DNA of 64,000 bases from Thiobacillus sp. (GTDB taxonomy: Bacteria; Pseudomonadota; Gammaproteobacteria; Burkholderiales; Thiobacillaceae). The notes beneath the pieces are model-generated. The model had not been told where the DNA came from. It searched no databases and saw nothing but the letters and a program-made list of their open reading frames with translations. The stretch is from the NCBI GenBank assembly GCA_011391285.1, contig JAABQU010000221.1, positions 1 to 64,000 on the forward strand, written 5' to 3'. Shown one piece after another: positions 48,767 to 59,343 of the stretch (its first letter is position 1; every line of letters starts with the position of its first letter). The position numbers and the translations under genes were made by a program.

Positions 48767-49690
48767 GTGAAACCCACCTTTCAGGACATCATCCTCACCC
48801 TGCAACGCTACTGGGCCGAGCGTGGCTGCGCGCTTTTGCAGCCCTACGACATGGAGGTCGGCGCCGGCACCTCGCACACCGCGACCTTCCTGCGCGCGCT
48901 CGGGCCCGAGCCGTGGAAGGCGGCCTACGTGCAGCCGAGCCGCAGGCCCAAGGACGGGCGCTACGGCGACAACCCCAACCGCCTGCAACATTACTACCAG
49001 TTCCAGGTGGTGCTGAAACCCGCGCCGGCGGACATCCTGGAACTCTATCTCGGCTCGCTCGAGGCGCTGGGCTTCGACTTGAAGAAGAACGACGTGCGCT
49101 TCGTCGAGGACGACTGGGAGAACCCCACGCTCGGCGCCTGGGGGCTGGGCTGGGAGGTGTGGCTGAACGGCATGGAAGTGACCCAGTTCACCTACTTCCA
49201 GCAGGTGGGCGGCATCGACTGCAAGCCGATCACCGGCGAAATCACCTACGGTCTGGAGCGCCTCGCCATGTACCTGCAGGGCGTCGAGAGTGTGTACGAC
49301 CTCGTCTGGACCGAAGGGCTGACCTACCGCGACGTCTATCACCAGAACGAGGTCGAGCAATCGACCTACAACTTCGAGCACAGTGACGTCGCGTTTCTGC
49401 TCACCGCCTTTGCCGCGCACGAGCAGACGGCGCAGGAACTGATGGCCGCACAACTCGCGCTGCCGGCCTACGAACAGGTGCTGAAAGCCGCGCATACCTT
49501 CAACCTGCTCGATGCGCGCGGCGCGATCTCGGTGACCGAGCGTGCCGCCTACATCGGGCGCATCCGCAATCTGGCGCGGGCGGTAGCCAAGAGTTATCTC
49601 GACAGCCGCGCGCGGCTCGGCTTTCCGATGGCACCGCGTGCGTGGGCGGATGAAGTGGCGGCGGACATGGCGAAGAAGGCGGCAGCATGA
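48767..49690 (+). CDS. glyQ: Glycyl-tRNA synthetase alpha subunit
   Basis: The catalytic subunit of the bacterial alpha2beta2 enzyme. The 307-residue protein starts with GTG ([50 protein letters not shown]) and contains [28 protein letters not shown] and [12 protein letters not shown]. The stop overlaps glyS by four bases. Confidence 0.97.
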   Translation: MKPTFQDIILTLQRYWAERGCALLQPYDMEVGAGTSHTATFLRALGPEPWKAAYVQPSRRPKDGRYGDNPNRLQHYYQFQVVLKPAPADILELYLGSLEALGFDLKKNDVRFVEDDWENPTLGAWGLGWEVWLNGMEVTQFTYFQQVGGIDCKPITGEITYGLERLAMYLQGVESVYDLVWTEGLTYRDVYHQNEVEQSTYNFEHSDVAFLLTAFAAHEQTAQELMAAQLALPAYEQVLKAAHTFNLLDARGAISVTERAAYIGRIRNLARAVAKSYLDSRARLGFPMAPRAWADEVAADMAKKAAA

Positions 49691-51825
49691 GCACCGATGT
49701 GATGAAGGCAGCAAATCTACTCATTGAATTATTCGTCGAGGAACTGCCGCCCAAGGCGCTGAAGAAGCTGGGCGAGTCCTTCGCCGGCGCGCTGGCCGAG
49801 AGTCTGGTTGCGCAGGGCCTTGCCGATGCCAAGGCTGCGGTCACGCACTTCGCGTCGCCGCGCCGCCTTGGCGTGCATGTCGAAAACGTGCTGGCGCGCG
49901 CCGCCGACAAGCCGCTGTCGACCAAGCTGATGCCCGTCAGTGTCGGCCTCGATGTCGACGGTAATGCCACGCCCGCGCTGTTGAAGCGCCTGGCTGCGCT
50001 GGGCGCCGATGCGTCCGCGGTCAGCCGGTTGCGCCGCGCGGCGGACGGCAAGAACGAAGCGCTGTTTCACGACAGCATTGCGCCGGGCACGACGCTCGCC
50101 GACGGCCTGCAGCATGCGCTCGAAACTGCGATGGCGAAGCTGCCTATTCCGAAGGTGATGCAGTACCAGTTGGCCGACGGCTGGAGCAGCGTCAACTTCG
50201 TGCGTCCGGTGCATGGCGTGGTCGCGCTGCACGGCGCCGACATCGTGCCGGTGTCCGTGCTGGGTCTGCAGGCGGGGCGTGACACGCAGGGCCATCGCTT
50301 CGAGGCGCGCGTCAGCCCGGTGGTGATTCAAAGCGCTGACAGCTACGCTGGCCAATTGAAAGACGAAGGCGCGGTGATCGCCAGCTTCGCCGAACGGCGT
50401 GCCGAGATCGTCCACCAGTTGCAGGCGGCCGCTGCGCCGTCAGGCTTGAAGCCGATCGAGGACGATGCCCTGCTGGACGAAGTCACCGCGCTGGTCGAGC
50501 GTCCCAATGTTCTGGTCGGCCAGTTCGAGCAAGCTTTCCTCGAAGTGCCGCAGGAATGCCTGATTCTCACCATGAAGGCAAACCAGAAATACTTCCCCTT
50601 GCTGGACAGGAACGGAAAACTGACGCACCAGTTCCTCATCGTTTCCAACATCTCGCCCGCCGACGCGTCTGCCGTGATCCAGGGCAACGAACGCGTGGTG
50701 CGCCCGCGCCTGGCCGACGCCAAATTCTTCTTCGACCAGGACCGCAAGAAGACCCTGGGTTCGCGCGTCCCCGGTCTGGCCAGGGTCGTGTATCACAACA
50801 AGCTCGGCAGCCAGGGTGATCGGATCGAACGCGTCCGTGCCCTTGCCCGCTGGGTGGCCGAAAAGGTCGGCGCGGATGTCGGCCTGGCGGATCGTGCCGC
50901 GGAGCTCGCCAAGGCCGACCTGATGACCGACATGGTGGGCGAGTTTCCCGAACTGCAGGGCATCATGGGTGGCTATTACGCGCGCCATGACGGCGAGGAC
51001 GAGCGGGTCGCGCAGGCCATCGCGGACCAGTATCTGGTGCGCCGCGACGAGACGGAAGACGTCTCCAACCTCATCAGCGAAGTGCTGCAGATCGCCGACC
51101 GCATGGAAACGCTGGTGGGCATCTGGGGGATCGGACTGAAGCCGACGGGCGACAAGGACCCGTTCGCCCTGCGTCGCCATGCGCTCTCGGTGATCAAATC
51201 CTTCCAGTTGCTGGGGGTCGTGTTTGCCTTGGACAAGGCGGACTTGCCATTGAACCTGGACGAACTGATCGAGTTTGGCCTATCGGTTTTCCCGGCGGGC
51301 ACGCTGGCAGGGAACGTGGCCGAAGAGCTCAAGCTCTTCATTTACGAGCGCAATGCCAATCAGCTGACGCCCGTGTTCGGTGCCGAGGCGGTGGCGGCGG
51401 TATTTTCCAACCTGCCGCCGCTGCATGACGTTGCCAAGCGCCTGCGCGCGGTGCGCGAGTTCGCCTCGCTGCCGGAGTCGCCCAGCCTGGCCGCCGCCAA
51501 CAAGCGCGTCGGCAATATTCTGAAGAAGGCCGAAGGCGAAGTCGGCGGCGCGGCCGATCCGGCGCGCTTTGTCGAGGCGGCGGAAACGGCGCTGTTTGCG
51601 GCACTGGGCGACATCGCGCCGCGTGCCGATGCGGCCTTCGCCGCGGGCGACTACACCGGATCGCTTCAGGCGCTGGCCGCGCTCAAGACACCGGTCGACG
51701 CTTTCTTCGATCAGGTGATGGTCAACGCCGACGATCCCGACCTCAAGGCCAACCGGCTGGCGCTGCTGAACCAGCTGCACCAGACGATGAACCGGGTTGC
51801 GGACTTGTCGCGTCTGGCGGCGTAA
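49687..51825 (+). CDS. glyS: Glycyl-tRNA synthetase beta subunit
   Basis: The 712-residue tRNA-binding subunit starts [29 protein letters not shown]. It has [28 protein letters not shown] and [22 protein letters not shown], followed by the C-terminal HD-like and anticodon-binding domains. An ATGA overlap couples it to glyQ. Confidence 0.97.
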   Translation: MSTDVMKAANLLIELFVEELPPKALKKLGESFAGALAESLVAQGLADAKAAVTHFASPRRLGVHVENVLARAADKPLSTKLMPVSVGLDVDGNATPALLKRLAALGADASAVSRLRRAADGKNEALFHDSIAPGTTLADGLQHALETAMAKLPIPKVMQYQLADGWSSVNFVRPVHGVVALHGADIVPVSVLGLQAGRDTQGHRFEARVSPVVIQSADSYAGQLKDEGAVIASFAERRAEIVHQLQAAAAPSGLKPIEDDALLDEVTALVERPNVLVGQFEQAFLEVPQECLILTMKANQKYFPLLDRNGKLTHQFLIVSNISPADASAVIQGNERVVRPRLADAKFFFDQDRKKTLGSRVPGLARVVYHNKLGSQGDRIERVRALARWVAEKVGADVGLADRAAELAKADLMTDMVGEFPELQGIMGGYYARHDGEDERVAQAIADQYLVRRDETEDVSNLISEVLQIADRMETLVGIWGIGLKPTGDKDPFALRRHALSVIKSFQLLGVVFALDKADLPLNLDELIEFGLSVFPAGTLAGNVAEELKLFIYERNANQLTPVFGAEAVAAVFSNLPPLHDVAKRLRAVREFASLPESPSLAAANKRVGNILKKAEGEVGGAADPARFVEAAETALFAALGDIAPRADAAFAAGDYTGSLQALAALKTPVDAFFDQVMVNADDPDLKANRLALLNQLHQTMNRVADLSRLAA

Positions 51826-51835
51826 ACTTTCCTTC

Positions 51836-52378
51836 ATGAAACTGATCATTCTCGACCGCGACGGCGTCATCAACTTCGGCTCCGACCAGTTCATCAAGAC
51901 GCCCGACGAATGGAAGCCCATTCCCGGCAGCCTGGAGGCGATTGCGCGGCTGACGCGCGAGGGCTGGCGCGTGGTGGTGGCGACCAACCAGTCTGGGTTG
52001 GCGCGCGGCCTGTTTGAGATGGCCACGCTCAACGCCATCAACGCCAAAATGCACAAGGCGGTCGCGCAGGCGGGTGGGCGCATCGAGGCGGTGTTTTATT
52101 GCCCGCATGCGGCCGAGATGGCGTGCGACTGTCGCAAGCCCAAGCCGGGGCTGTTCGACGAAATTGCCGCGCGCTATGGCCGCGGCCTGAAGGACGTCCC
52201 TGCCGTCGGCGACTCGCTGCGTGACCTGGAGGCAGCGGCCAGCGTGGGCGCGCGGCCCATGCTGGTGCGTACCGGCAAGGGCGAAAAAACGCTGGCGGCG
52301 GGCGGCATGCCAGAGAACACGCCGGTGTTTGCCGATTTGAGCGAAGCCGTCGATTACCTGTTGTCGACTGCGGTATGA
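51836..52378 (+). CDS. gmhB: D-glycero-beta-D-manno-heptose 1,7-bisphosphate 7-phosphatase
   Basis: A HAD phosphatase of the LPS heptose pathway. The 180-residue protein has ILDRDGVIN (Asp8, Asp10), VATNQSGLARG, a zinc loop YCPHAAEMACDCRKPKPGL and GDSLRDLEAAASVGA. ATG 51836 is preferred over the upstream in-frame extension. It overlaps the next gene by ATGA. Confidence 0.93.
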   Translation: MKLIILDRDGVINFGSDQFIKTPDEWKPIPGSLEAIARLTREGWRVVVATNQSGLARGLFEMATLNAINAKMHKAVAQAGGRIEAVFYCPHAAEMACDCRKPKPGLFDEIAARYGRGLKDVPAVGDSLRDLEAAASVGARPMLVRTGKGEKTLAAGGMPENTPVFADLSEAVDYLLSTAV

Positions 52379-53097
52379 GCCTGATCCGCTCGCTTGTTTT
52401 CGCGGTCCTGCAGACCGGACTGACGATCTTGTTCAGCCTGATCGCCTTCCTCAGCTTTCCCTTTTCGGCGCATGTTCGCTACCGGTTGATCACCGGCTAC
52501 AACCACACGGTGATCTGGCTGGCGCGCTGGGTGCTGGGCATCCGTTATGTCGTGGAAGGGCGCGAGCACCTACCGAGTCAGCCCGCCATCATCCTGGCCA
52601 AACACCAGTCGGCATGGGAAACCGTGGCGTTTCTGTTCCTATTCCCGCCTGTCTCCCCGGTCATCAAGCAGGAACTGCTGATGGTGCCGTTTTTCGGCTG
52701 GGCGTTCCGCATGCTTTCGCCCATCGCCATTGATCGCGGCGCCGGACGCGAGGCGCTGAAGCAGATCGTCAAACAGGGCAAGGACAAGCTTGCGCAAGGC
52801 TTCTGGGTGCTGGTGTTTCCCGAGGGCACGCGCGTCGCCCCGGGCGAAAAGGGTCGCTACGGCATCGGTGGCAGCTGGCTGGCGGCCGAAACCGGCGCGC
52901 CCATCGTGCCGGTGGCGCACAACGCCGGCGAAGTGTGGCCGAAAAACGCCTTCATCAAGCGTCCCGGCACCATCACCGTGCGCATCGGTCCGGTGATCGA
53001 TACAACCGGCAAGAGCGCGGCCGAACTCACGCGCGCGGTCGAGGCCTGGATCGAATCCGAAATGACGAGGTTGCCCCCTGCTGCCGCACATCAATAG
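52375..53097 (+). CDS. plsC: 1-acyl-sn-glycerol-3-phosphate acyltransferase
   Basis: The 240-residue membrane-associated protein has one or two N-terminal hydrophobic segments, the HxxxxD-type block as KHQSAWETV (Glu in place of Asp), an FPEGTRVAPGEKGRY block and PIVPVAHNAGEVWP. It acylates the sn-2 position in phospholipid synthesis. The last 20 bases overlap the start of the YgjP-type gene. Confidence 0.9.
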   Translation: MSLIRSLVFAVLQTGLTILFSLIAFLSFPFSAHVRYRLITGYNHTVIWLARWVLGIRYVVEGREHLPSQPAIILAKHQSAWETVAFLFLFPPVSPVIKQELLMVPFFGWAFRMLSPIAIDRGAGREALKQIVKQGKDKLAQGFWVLVFPEGTRVAPGEKGRYGIGGSWLAAETGAPIVPVAHNAGEVWPKNAFIKRPGTITVRIGPVIDTTGKSAAELTRAVEAWIESEMTRLPPAAAHQ

Positions 53098-53785
53098 CGG
53101 CGTCCTGCAACTCGGCGACGCCGCCGTCCCGTATCAGCTGCGGCGCTCGCGCCGTCGGCGCACACTGGGCCTGACGGTCACTGCGTGTGAAGTCCGCATC
53201 CACGCGCCGAGCTGGACGCCGCGCGCCGAAATCGAGTGCTATGTGCGGCAACAGCACGACTGGCTGCGCCGTGCCTGGACTCGCATGCAGGCGCAGGTGC
53301 CAAAAGCCCTTGCAGAGTCTTCCGGCGAGGTCCGCTACCTTGGGCGTGCACTGGTCCTCGATTCCCGCGCATCCCTGTTCGTCGACATCCGGCGCCACGG
53401 CGACACGCTGCGCGTTCACGCCCCGCTGGATGCCGATACCGGCGCCCTGATCCGCGCCTGGCTGCTCGCGCGCGCCGAAAGGCTGCTGGCCTGGCGGCTG
53501 GCACGCATTGCGCAGAAACTGGGACGCGCGCCCAGCCGTTTTGCACTGTCCAACGCGCAGACCCAGTGGGGCAGTTGCACCCGACGCGGCCACATCCGGC
53601 TCAACTGGCGGCTGGTGCAGGCGCCGCTCGCGCTGATCGACTACGTTGCCGCGCACGAGCTCGCCCACCTCGTTCACCTCGACCATTCGCCGCGCTTCTG
53701 GGCGCAGGTCGCGGAACTGTGCCCCGATGCGTTGGCAAGACGCGCCGAGTTGCGCAAAATGAGTCAATCTCTTTTTCATGTGTAA
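53078..53785 (+). CDS. YgjP/SprT-like zinc metalloprotease, apparent CTG start
   Basis: The C-terminal half has [19 protein letters not shown] and the zinc site [21 protein letters not shown], the YgjP (DUF45) signature. The first conventional codon is a GTG at 53243, but the same frame runs upstream to a TGA at 53062 and encodes the conserved family N-terminus ([28 protein letters not shown]). No ATG, GTG or TTG lies in that stretch. GAGG at 53067-53070 is 7 nt before a CTG at 53078, which I take as the start (235 aa). Alternatives are a TTG-frame error or a truncated protein. Confidence 0.75.
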   Translation: MLPHINSGVLQLGDAAVPYQLRRSRRRRTLGLTVTACEVRIHAPSWTPRAEIECYVRQQHDWLRRAWTRMQAQVPKALAESSGEVRYLGRALVLDSRASLFVDIRRHGDTLRVHAPLDADTGALIRAWLLARAERLLAWRLARIAQKLGRAPSRFALSNAQTQWGSCTRRGHIRLNWRLVQAPLALIDYVAAHELAHLVHLDHSPRFWAQVAELCPDALARRAELRKMSQSLFHV

Positions 53786-53790
53786 CCGAC

Positions 53791-53821
53791 ATGCGAATTC
53801 TTCACACCATGCTGCGGGTGG
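53791..53821 (+). pseudogene. Duplicated 5' end of gloA (vestigial)
   Basis: These 31 bases match the first 31 bases of gloA (53928-53958) at 26 positions and encode [10 protein letters not shown] against [10 protein letters not shown]. The frame then runs into unrelated GC-rich sequence (CCCCCGCAGGGGG) and ends soon after. The 107 bp between the copies hold no gene. Confidence 0.55.
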
Positions 53822-53927
53822 CGCCCGGAAGCGTTGGGCGAGGGGCCCCCGCAGGGGGATCGACCCGCTGGAGGGATGGCCCTGCCCGCATGGGGATGCG
53901 TCAAACGAAGCCAGAAGGGAGTGCACC

Positions 53928-54341
53928 ATGAGATTACTTCATACCATGCTGCGGGTAGGCGATCTCGACCGCTCGATCGATTTCTACACGAATGTCCTTG
54001 GCATGAAGCTGCTGCGCCGCAAGGACTACCCCGGCGGCAAATTCACGCTGGCCTTCGTCGGCTACGACAGCGAAGACCGTGCCGCGGCACTCGAACTGAC
54101 CTACAACTGGGGTGTGGACAAATACGAAGTCGGCAGCGGCTACGGCCACATCGCAATCGAGGTCGACGATGCCTATGCGGCGTGCGACGCCGCAGCGGCC
54201 AAGGGCGGCAAGATCCTGCGCCCTGCAGGCCCGATGTCGCACGGCACGACGGTCATCGCCTTCATCGAAGACCCGGACGGCTACCCGATCGAGTTCATCC
54301 AGAAAGGCACCGCGGGGTGGGTGAAGGAATGGGCTGAGTAG
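53928..54341 (+). CDS. gloA: Lactoylglutathione lyase (glyoxalase I)
   Basis: GloA isomerises the methylglyoxal-glutathione hemithioacetal to lactoylglutathione. The 137-residue vicinal-oxygen-chelate protein has metal ligands His5 ([18 protein letters not shown]), a Glu in ALELTYNWG, a His in [10 protein letters not shown] and a Glu in YPIEFIQ. ATG 53928 follows GGGAG; the longer open frame runs through the duplicated fragment. Confidence 0.95.
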   Translation: MRLLHTMLRVGDLDRSIDFYTNVLGMKLLRRKDYPGGKFTLAFVGYDSEDRAAALELTYNWGVDKYEVGSGYGHIAIEVDDAYAACDAAAAKGGKILRPAGPMSHGTTVIAFIEDPDGYPIEFIQKGTAGWVKEWAE

Positions 54342-54368
54342 GCGCGTTCCCCCGCGCCTCCGCGCCGG

Positions 54369-54962
54369 CTAGCTGATCGCTTTGGTGATCAGCGGCACCA
54401 GGGGCTCCGGCAGCTTGAGCTTGCCGGACAGGGCAAAGGCCTGCGCATTCTTAGACATCTTCTTCCATGTCTTGCGGATGATCTCCAGCCACTTTTCTTC
54501 ATCGTATTCGGGCTTGCTGTTCGCGAAGGCCAGCATGTAGTGCTCGATGAAGACCAGGCCGGCGACATCCTCAAGCATCTGCGTGTCCGGATTGCTCTTG
54601 ATGCCGCGTTTGCCCACTGCCTTCTTGACGCGTTCGATCATCGCATCGTCATAGCCGGCCTGCCGCATCAATTCGCCTGCGGTGTCGGCCTGAAACGTGT
54701 AAAGACCGGTGCGCCATGCGTGATAGCCTTCCTTGGTCATCGGATAGGTGTTGCGCGGCACCTTCCAGCGCTGGATGTGCTGGGCGCGCACTGCCAGTTG
54801 TGAGGCTTCGGACGCACCCGGGGCAAAGCGGGCGATCATGTCCGACATGCGCTGGGCGTAAAGCAGTTCCTTCGGCTGGCCCTCATCCAGATTGGGGTCT
54901 TCCGAATTGGCGGCATCGAACAGCGCCATCGCCCTATTGAAGCGTTCCTGATTCTCGATCAT
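54369..54962 (-). CDS. DUF4202 family protein
   Basis: The 197-residue protein matches the DUF4202 pattern: RFNRAMALFDAANSEDPN, PKELLYAQRMSDMIARFAPGAS, LAVRAQHIQRWKVPRNTYPMTKEGYHAWRTGLY and MLEDVAGLVFIEHYMLAF. The His and Asp pattern resembles HD-like helical proteins, but its activity is unknown. It is divergent from the enoate reductase. Confidence 0.85.
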   Translation of the reverse strand: MIENQERFNRAMALFDAANSEDPNLDEGQPKELLYAQRMSDMIARFAPGASEASQLAVRAQHIQRWKVPRNTYPMTKEGYHAWRTGLYTFQADTAGELMRQAGYDDAMIERVKKAVGKRGIKSNPDTQMLEDVAGLVFIEHYMLAFANSKPEYDEEKWLEIIRKTWKKMSKNAQAFALSGKLKLPEPLVPLITKAIS

Positions 54963-55156
54963 GTTTCAATTCCTTGGCCGCGGGCCAGTATCAAACGAAA
55001 GCGAGATTGTCGCCAGGTTTCGGGCTGCAAGTAAATCCCGGCATTTGCATCAAGGCGGGGTCAACGGAAACTTTATGCCCCCGAACGGCCTCAACACACG
55101 TCGACAGTGTTTTGCACCTCACTCGCCCGCAGGGCTCAATCCAAAGGATTTCCAAC

Positions 55157-56236
55157 GTGACTGATCTTTTCTCTCCCACCCGCTTCGGTGCCATCGACCT
55201 GGCCAACCGGGTGGTGATGTCTTCCCTGACCCGCAACCGTGCCGGGGCCGGCAATGTGGCGACGCCGCTGATCGCCGAATACTACCGCCAGCGCGCGTCG
55301 GCCGGACTGATCCTCACCGAGGCGTCGCCGATCTGCGCCGAGGGACACGGTTACCCGCGCACGGCCGGCATCCATACCCCCGAACAGATTGCCGGCTGGA
55401 GGCCCGTGACCGAGGCGGTGCATGGTGCCGGTGGCAAGATCGCGCTGCAACTGTGGCATGTGGGACGGATTTCGCATCCCGACCTGCAGCCGAGCGGCGC
55501 CCTGCCGGTTGCACCCTCGGCGATTCGTCCCGCCGGGCAGGTTTTTACCGGCCAGGCAATGAAGGATTTCGTCACGCCGCGCGCACTCGAGCTTGCCGAA
55601 ATTCCCGGCCTTGTCGAACAGTACGCCCAGGCGGCGCGCAATGCGATGGAGGCGGGGTTCGACGGAGTGGAGGTCCATGCCGGCAACGGCTACCTGCTGG
55701 ACCAGTTTCTGCGCTCCTCCACCAACCGGCGCACCGATGCCTACGGCGGCAGCACCGAAAACCGTGCGCGCCTGCTGCTTGAGGTGATGGAGGCTGTCTG
55801 CGCTGCCGTCGGCAGCGATCGCGTTGGCCTGCGGCTGTCGCCGGTGACGACATTCAACGACATCAGCGACGACCACCCGCAGGAGACGTTCGATTACGTC
55901 GTCACCCAGCTCAATCCGCTGAAGCTGGCCTTCCTCGACGTGCTGCAGGGAACCGCCGGCGTTCCCCGGGAACAATGGATTTCGTTCGACTACGCCAGGC
56001 TGCGCGCGCTGTATTCCGGCAATCTGATCCTCAACAATGACTATGATTTCGCCACGGCGCAGCAGGCCGTGACTTCCGGTGCCGCCGATGCGATCGCATT
56101 CGGCCGCCTGCTGCTGGCCAACCCCGATCTGGTCGAGCGCTTCCGTCGTGGCGCGCCGCTCAATGCCCCCGATTACGACAGGCTCTACACAGGGGAAGAG
56201 AAGGGCTACACCGACTATCCCTTCCTGGCTGACTGA
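55157..56236 (+). CDS. nemA: Old-yellow-enzyme alkene reductase (NemA-like)
   Basis: This FMN-dependent NADPH enzyme reduces activated alkenes and nitro compounds. The 359-residue barrel has FSPTRFGAIDLANRVVMSSLTRNRA, ALQLWHVGRISHP, the substrate-binding His-Asn pair in VHAGNGYLLDQFLRSSTNRRTDAYGGS, and IAFGRLLLANPDL. The start is GTG 55157 with AAGGA 9 nt upstream; the frame upstream to 54974 shows no similarity. Confidence 0.92.
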   Translation: MTDLFSPTRFGAIDLANRVVMSSLTRNRAGAGNVATPLIAEYYRQRASAGLILTEASPICAEGHGYPRTAGIHTPEQIAGWRPVTEAVHGAGGKIALQLWHVGRISHPDLQPSGALPVAPSAIRPAGQVFTGQAMKDFVTPRALELAEIPGLVEQYAQAARNAMEAGFDGVEVHAGNGYLLDQFLRSSTNRRTDAYGGSTENRARLLLEVMEAVCAAVGSDRVGLRLSPVTTFNDISDDHPQETFDYVVTQLNPLKLAFLDVLQGTAGVPREQWISFDYARLRALYSGNLILNNDYDFATAQQAVTSGAADAIAFGRLLLANPDLVERFRRGAPLNAPDYDRLYTGEEKGYTDYPFLAD

Positions 56237-56239
56237 AGC

Positions 56240-57022
56240 TTATCCCGCGGGCTTCTGCAAACTGGCGAGGTACAGGGTGATGGCTTCGTACTCGGCGACG
56301 GCAAGATTCTCGGCACGCTTGCCGGCGTCGATTCCGATCGCGGCAAAGTCCTCCGGCTTCATCAGGCTGCCCAGCGTGTTTCGCAGCGTCTTGCGACGCT
56401 GAGAAAACGCGGCGGCGACCACACGTGCAAACAGCGCTTCGTCGAGCGTGACGATTTCATCCGGGGTTTTGGGGATCAGCCGCACCACCGCGGAATCGAC
56501 CTTGGGCGGCGGGTTGAAGGCGGTGGGCGGCACATCGAGCAGCCATTCCAGATGGAAGCGGCGCTGCAGCATGATCGACAGCCGCCCGTAATCGCCGCTG
56601 GAGGGTTCGGCAACCATGCGTTCGACCACTTCCTTCTGCAGCATGAAGGTCATGTCGCGGATGTGCGCCGCAAACTCCATCAAATGAAACAGCAGCGGTG
56701 TGGAAATGTTGTAGGGTAGATTGCCGATGATGCGCAGGTCGTGGCCGAGGGTGCCGAAATCGAACTTCAGCGCGTCGCAGCTGTGCACGGTGAGCCGCTC
56801 GGCCGGCCAGCTTCGCTGCAGGCGCGCGACGATGTCACGGTCGAGTTCCACGGCATGCAGATGCGGCAGGCGTTCGAGCAGGGGCTTGGTCAGCGCACCC
56901 AGCCCGGGGCCGATCTCGACGACGGTCTCCCCCGCCTGCGGATGCACCGCGTTGACGATGGCATGGATGATGCCGTCATCGATGAGGAAGTTCTGGCCGA
57001 AGCGCTTGCGCGGGGTATGCAT
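56240..57022 (-). CDS. rsmA: 16S rRNA dimethyladenosine transferase RsmA
   Basis: RsmA dimethylates A1518 and A1519 of 16S rRNA. The 260-residue protein starts [15 protein letters not shown] and has [11 protein letters not shown] and the catalytic GNLPYNIS motif. ATG 57022 is chosen because the upstream extension would overlap pdxA. It ends the lptD-surA-pdxA-rsmA cluster. Confidence 0.96.
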   Translation of the reverse strand: MHTPRKRFGQNFLIDDGIIHAIVNAVHPQAGETVVEIGPGLGALTKPLLERLPHLHAVELDRDIVARLQRSWPAERLTVHSCDALKFDFGTLGHDLRIIGNLPYNISTPLLFHLMEFAAHIRDMTFMLQKEVVERMVAEPSSGDYGRLSIMLQRRFHLEWLLDVPPTAFNPPPKVDSAVVRLIPKTPDEIVTLDEALFARVVAAAFSQRRKTLRNTLGSLMKPEDFAAIGIDAGKRAENLAVAEYEAITLYLASLQKPAG

Positions 57023-57023
57023 G

Positions 57024-58028
57024 CTAGCGGCGTGCCTTCTGACCTTGCTTCTGAACCATGTCCATCGCCACATCGATGGCCGTCAGCAAACTCCCCACTT
57101 CCGCACGTCCCGTGCCGGCGAGGTCGAGCGCGGTGCCGTGGTCGACCGAGGTGCGGATGAAGGGCAGGCCCAGCGTGACGTTCACCCCGGCGCCGAAGCT
57201 GGCGTACTTGAGCACCGGCAGCCCCTGATCGTGATACATCGCCAGGACGGCGTCGCAGGGCTCCTGGCGGATGCGCGAGAACAGGGTGTCGGCGGGTAGC
57301 GGGCCGACCAGGTCCATGCCCGCGCCGCGCAAGCGTTCGAGCACGGGTTCGATGACGTCGATTTCCTCGCGTCCCAGATAGCCCGATTCGCCGGCGTGCG
57401 GGTTGAGGCCAGCCACCAGAATGCGCGGGCAGGCGAGGCCAAACTTGGCTTGCAAGTCCGCGTGCAGGATGCGGATGACCTCGTCGAGCAGAGCAGGTGT
57501 GATGGCGTCGGCCACCTCGCGCAGCGGCAGGTGGGTGGTGGCCAGCGCGACACGCAGGCCACCGCCGGCGAGCATCATCACGACCCTTTTCGTGCCGCTG
57601 TGGTCGGCCAGGTATTCGGTGTGGCCGGTAAAGGCGATGCCGGCATCGTTGATGATGCCTTTGTGCACCGGCGCGGTAACGACGGCGCGATAGGCGCCGT
57701 TCAGGCAGCCCTCGATCGCGGCGTCGAGCAGGGCCAGCACGTGGGCGCTGTTGTGGGTGTCGAGCAAGCCCGCGGTGACGGACGACGCCACCGGAATGTG
57801 GCGCACGTGCAGCTTGCCGGCCTGATGCGGGGGGATGGCGTCGCCGGTGACGAAGTCGACCCCGATACCGAGTTGTGCGGCGCGCGCGCGCAGCACGTCG
57901 AGATCACCCAGCACAGACAGACAGCACGGCAGGGCCTGCTGCGAGAGCTTGATGCAGAGATCGGGGCCGATCCCGGCAGGCTCGCCGGCGGTGAGGGCGA
58001 GGACGGGTGGCGTTGAGGGCGGGTTCAA
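57024..58028 (-). CDS. pdxA: 4-hydroxythreonine-4-phosphate dehydrogenase
   Basis: PdxA acts in pyridoxal phosphate synthesis. The protein has [15 protein letters not shown], the metal site [35 protein letters not shown] and [12 protein letters not shown]. The start is uncertain: a TTG at 58028, just after the surA stop, gives the usual length (334 aa), while an ATG at 58055 would overlap surA. Confidence 0.93.
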   Translation of the reverse strand: MNPPSTPPVLALTAGEPAGIGPDLCIKLSQQALPCCLSVLGDLDVLRARAAQLGIGVDFVTGDAIPPHQAGKLHVRHIPVASSVTAGLLDTHNSAHVLALLDAAIEGCLNGAYRAVVTAPVHKGIINDAGIAFTGHTEYLADHSGTKRVVMMLAGGGLRVALATTHLPLREVADAITPALLDEVIRILHADLQAKFGLACPRILVAGLNPHAGESGYLGREEIDVIEPVLERLRGAGMDLVGPLPADTLFSRIRQEPCDAVLAMYHDQGLPVLKYASFGAGVNVTLGLPFIRTSVDHGTALDLAGTGRAEVGSLLTAIDVAMDMVQKQGQKARR

Positions 58029-58029
58029 A

Positions 58030-59343
58030 TCAGTCGATCGGCCGCAGTTCGACATAGGCCGAATCGCGGATCTGCCGCACCCAGTCCTCGAAAGCCTCTT
58101 CGGCCTTGCGGTCACGGATGGCCTTGCGCGCCAGCAGTTTCTGGCGTTCCTGCGTGACGTCCTGGTCGCGGCGTTCCAGCACCTGGATCAGGTGCCAGCC
58201 GAAGGGCGACTGGACGGGGTCGCTGAGTTCGCCAGGTTTCAGGGCATCCATCGCCTTCTCGAAGTCCGGCACGGTGTCGCCGGGGCTGATCCAGCCAAGG
58301 TCGCCGCCTTTCACGGAACTGGCGTCCTCGGAATGCAGGCGGGCCAGTTCCTCGAACTTGACGCCATTTTCGATGCGCTCCTTGAGTTGCAGCAGCCGAT
58401 TGCGGGCGTCGGTCTCCGAGGTGAGTTCGTTGGTCTTGATGAGGATGTGGCGGGCATGCGTCTGGACGATGCTGAGGGTGGAGTCAAGCCCGCGCTTCTC
58501 GTTGAGCTTGAGGATGTGGAAGCCGTTGCTGCTTCTCAGCAGCGGGGAGACCTGGCCCGGCTGCAACTGCTTCAGGGCTTCGGAAAACAGCGCCGGCATC
58601 TTGCCGCTGGCACGCCAGCCGAAGGCCCCACCCTGCATGGCATTGGGCGCGTCGGAATGGCTGGCCGACAGTTGGGCGAAATCGGCACCTGCCGCAAGTT
58701 GGGCGATGACGTCCTCGGCGCGCGCGCGGCGTGCCTGGATCATCTCGGGCGAAGCGTTTTCCGGCACGGTGATCAGGATGTGGGCGAAGTTGTATTCGGT
58801 TTCGATGCCCTGCTGAGCCTGGGTCTGCAGGTAGCCTTCGATTTCGGCATCGCTGACCGTAATGCGGTTGTCGACATCGCGCTCGCGGGCGCGGGCAATC
58901 AGGATCTCGTTGCGGATGGTTCTTCGCATGCTGTCGAGACTCTGGCCATCCTTTTCCAGGGCGGCGGCGAGGCCTGCCATGTCGAGCTTGTTCTGCTCGG
59001 CGATCCGCTGCAGGGCACGCTCGACCTGGGTCGGATCGACGCGTATGCCGGTGCTGCGGGCATGCTGTTGCACCGCCAGTTCGGTGATCATGCGTTCGAG
59101 CAGTTGTTTTTCCAGCACCTCGCGTGGCGGCAGCGGCGTGTTCTGGCGCGACAGGCTCCGCGCCACTTCCTCATAGCGTCGGGTAAGTTCCTGGCGGGTG
59201 ATGACTTCGTCGTTGACGACGGCGACGATATGGTCGAGCGGCTGCACCGCGGCATGCGCCGGCACCAGCAGGGTCGATGCAGCGAGCAGGAGCGCCAGGG
59301 CCCACTGCAGAAGGTGTCGTTCAGGGTGTTTGAAGTATTTCAT
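58030..59343 (-). CDS. surA: Periplasmic chaperone/peptidyl-prolyl isomerase SurA
   Basis: SurA escorts outer-membrane proteins to the BAM machine. The 437-residue form has a signal peptide ([16 protein letters not shown]), a SurA N-domain and two parvulin domains ([15 protein letters not shown] and [15 protein letters not shown] starts; [14 protein letters not shown] and [18 protein letters not shown]). The start at ATG 59343 overlaps lptD by 23 bp. Confidence 0.95.
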   Translation of the reverse strand: MKYFKHPERHLLQWALALLLAASTLLVPAHAAVQPLDHIVAVVNDEVITRQELTRRYEEVARSLSRQNTPLPPREVLEKQLLERMITELAVQQHARSTGIRVDPTQVERALQRIAEQNKLDMAGLAAALEKDGQSLDSMRRTIRNEILIARARERDVDNRITVSDAEIEGYLQTQAQQGIETEYNFAHILITVPENASPEMIQARRARAEDVIAQLAAGADFAQLSASHSDAPNAMQGGAFGWRASGKMPALFSEALKQLQPGQVSPLLRSSNGFHILKLNEKRGLDSTLSIVQTHARHILIKTNELTSETDARNRLLQLKERIENGVKFEELARLHSEDASSVKGGDLGWISPGDTVPDFEKAMDALKPGELSDPVQSPFGWHLIQVLERRDQDVTQERQKLLARKAIRDRKAEEAFEDWVRQIRDSAYVELRPID

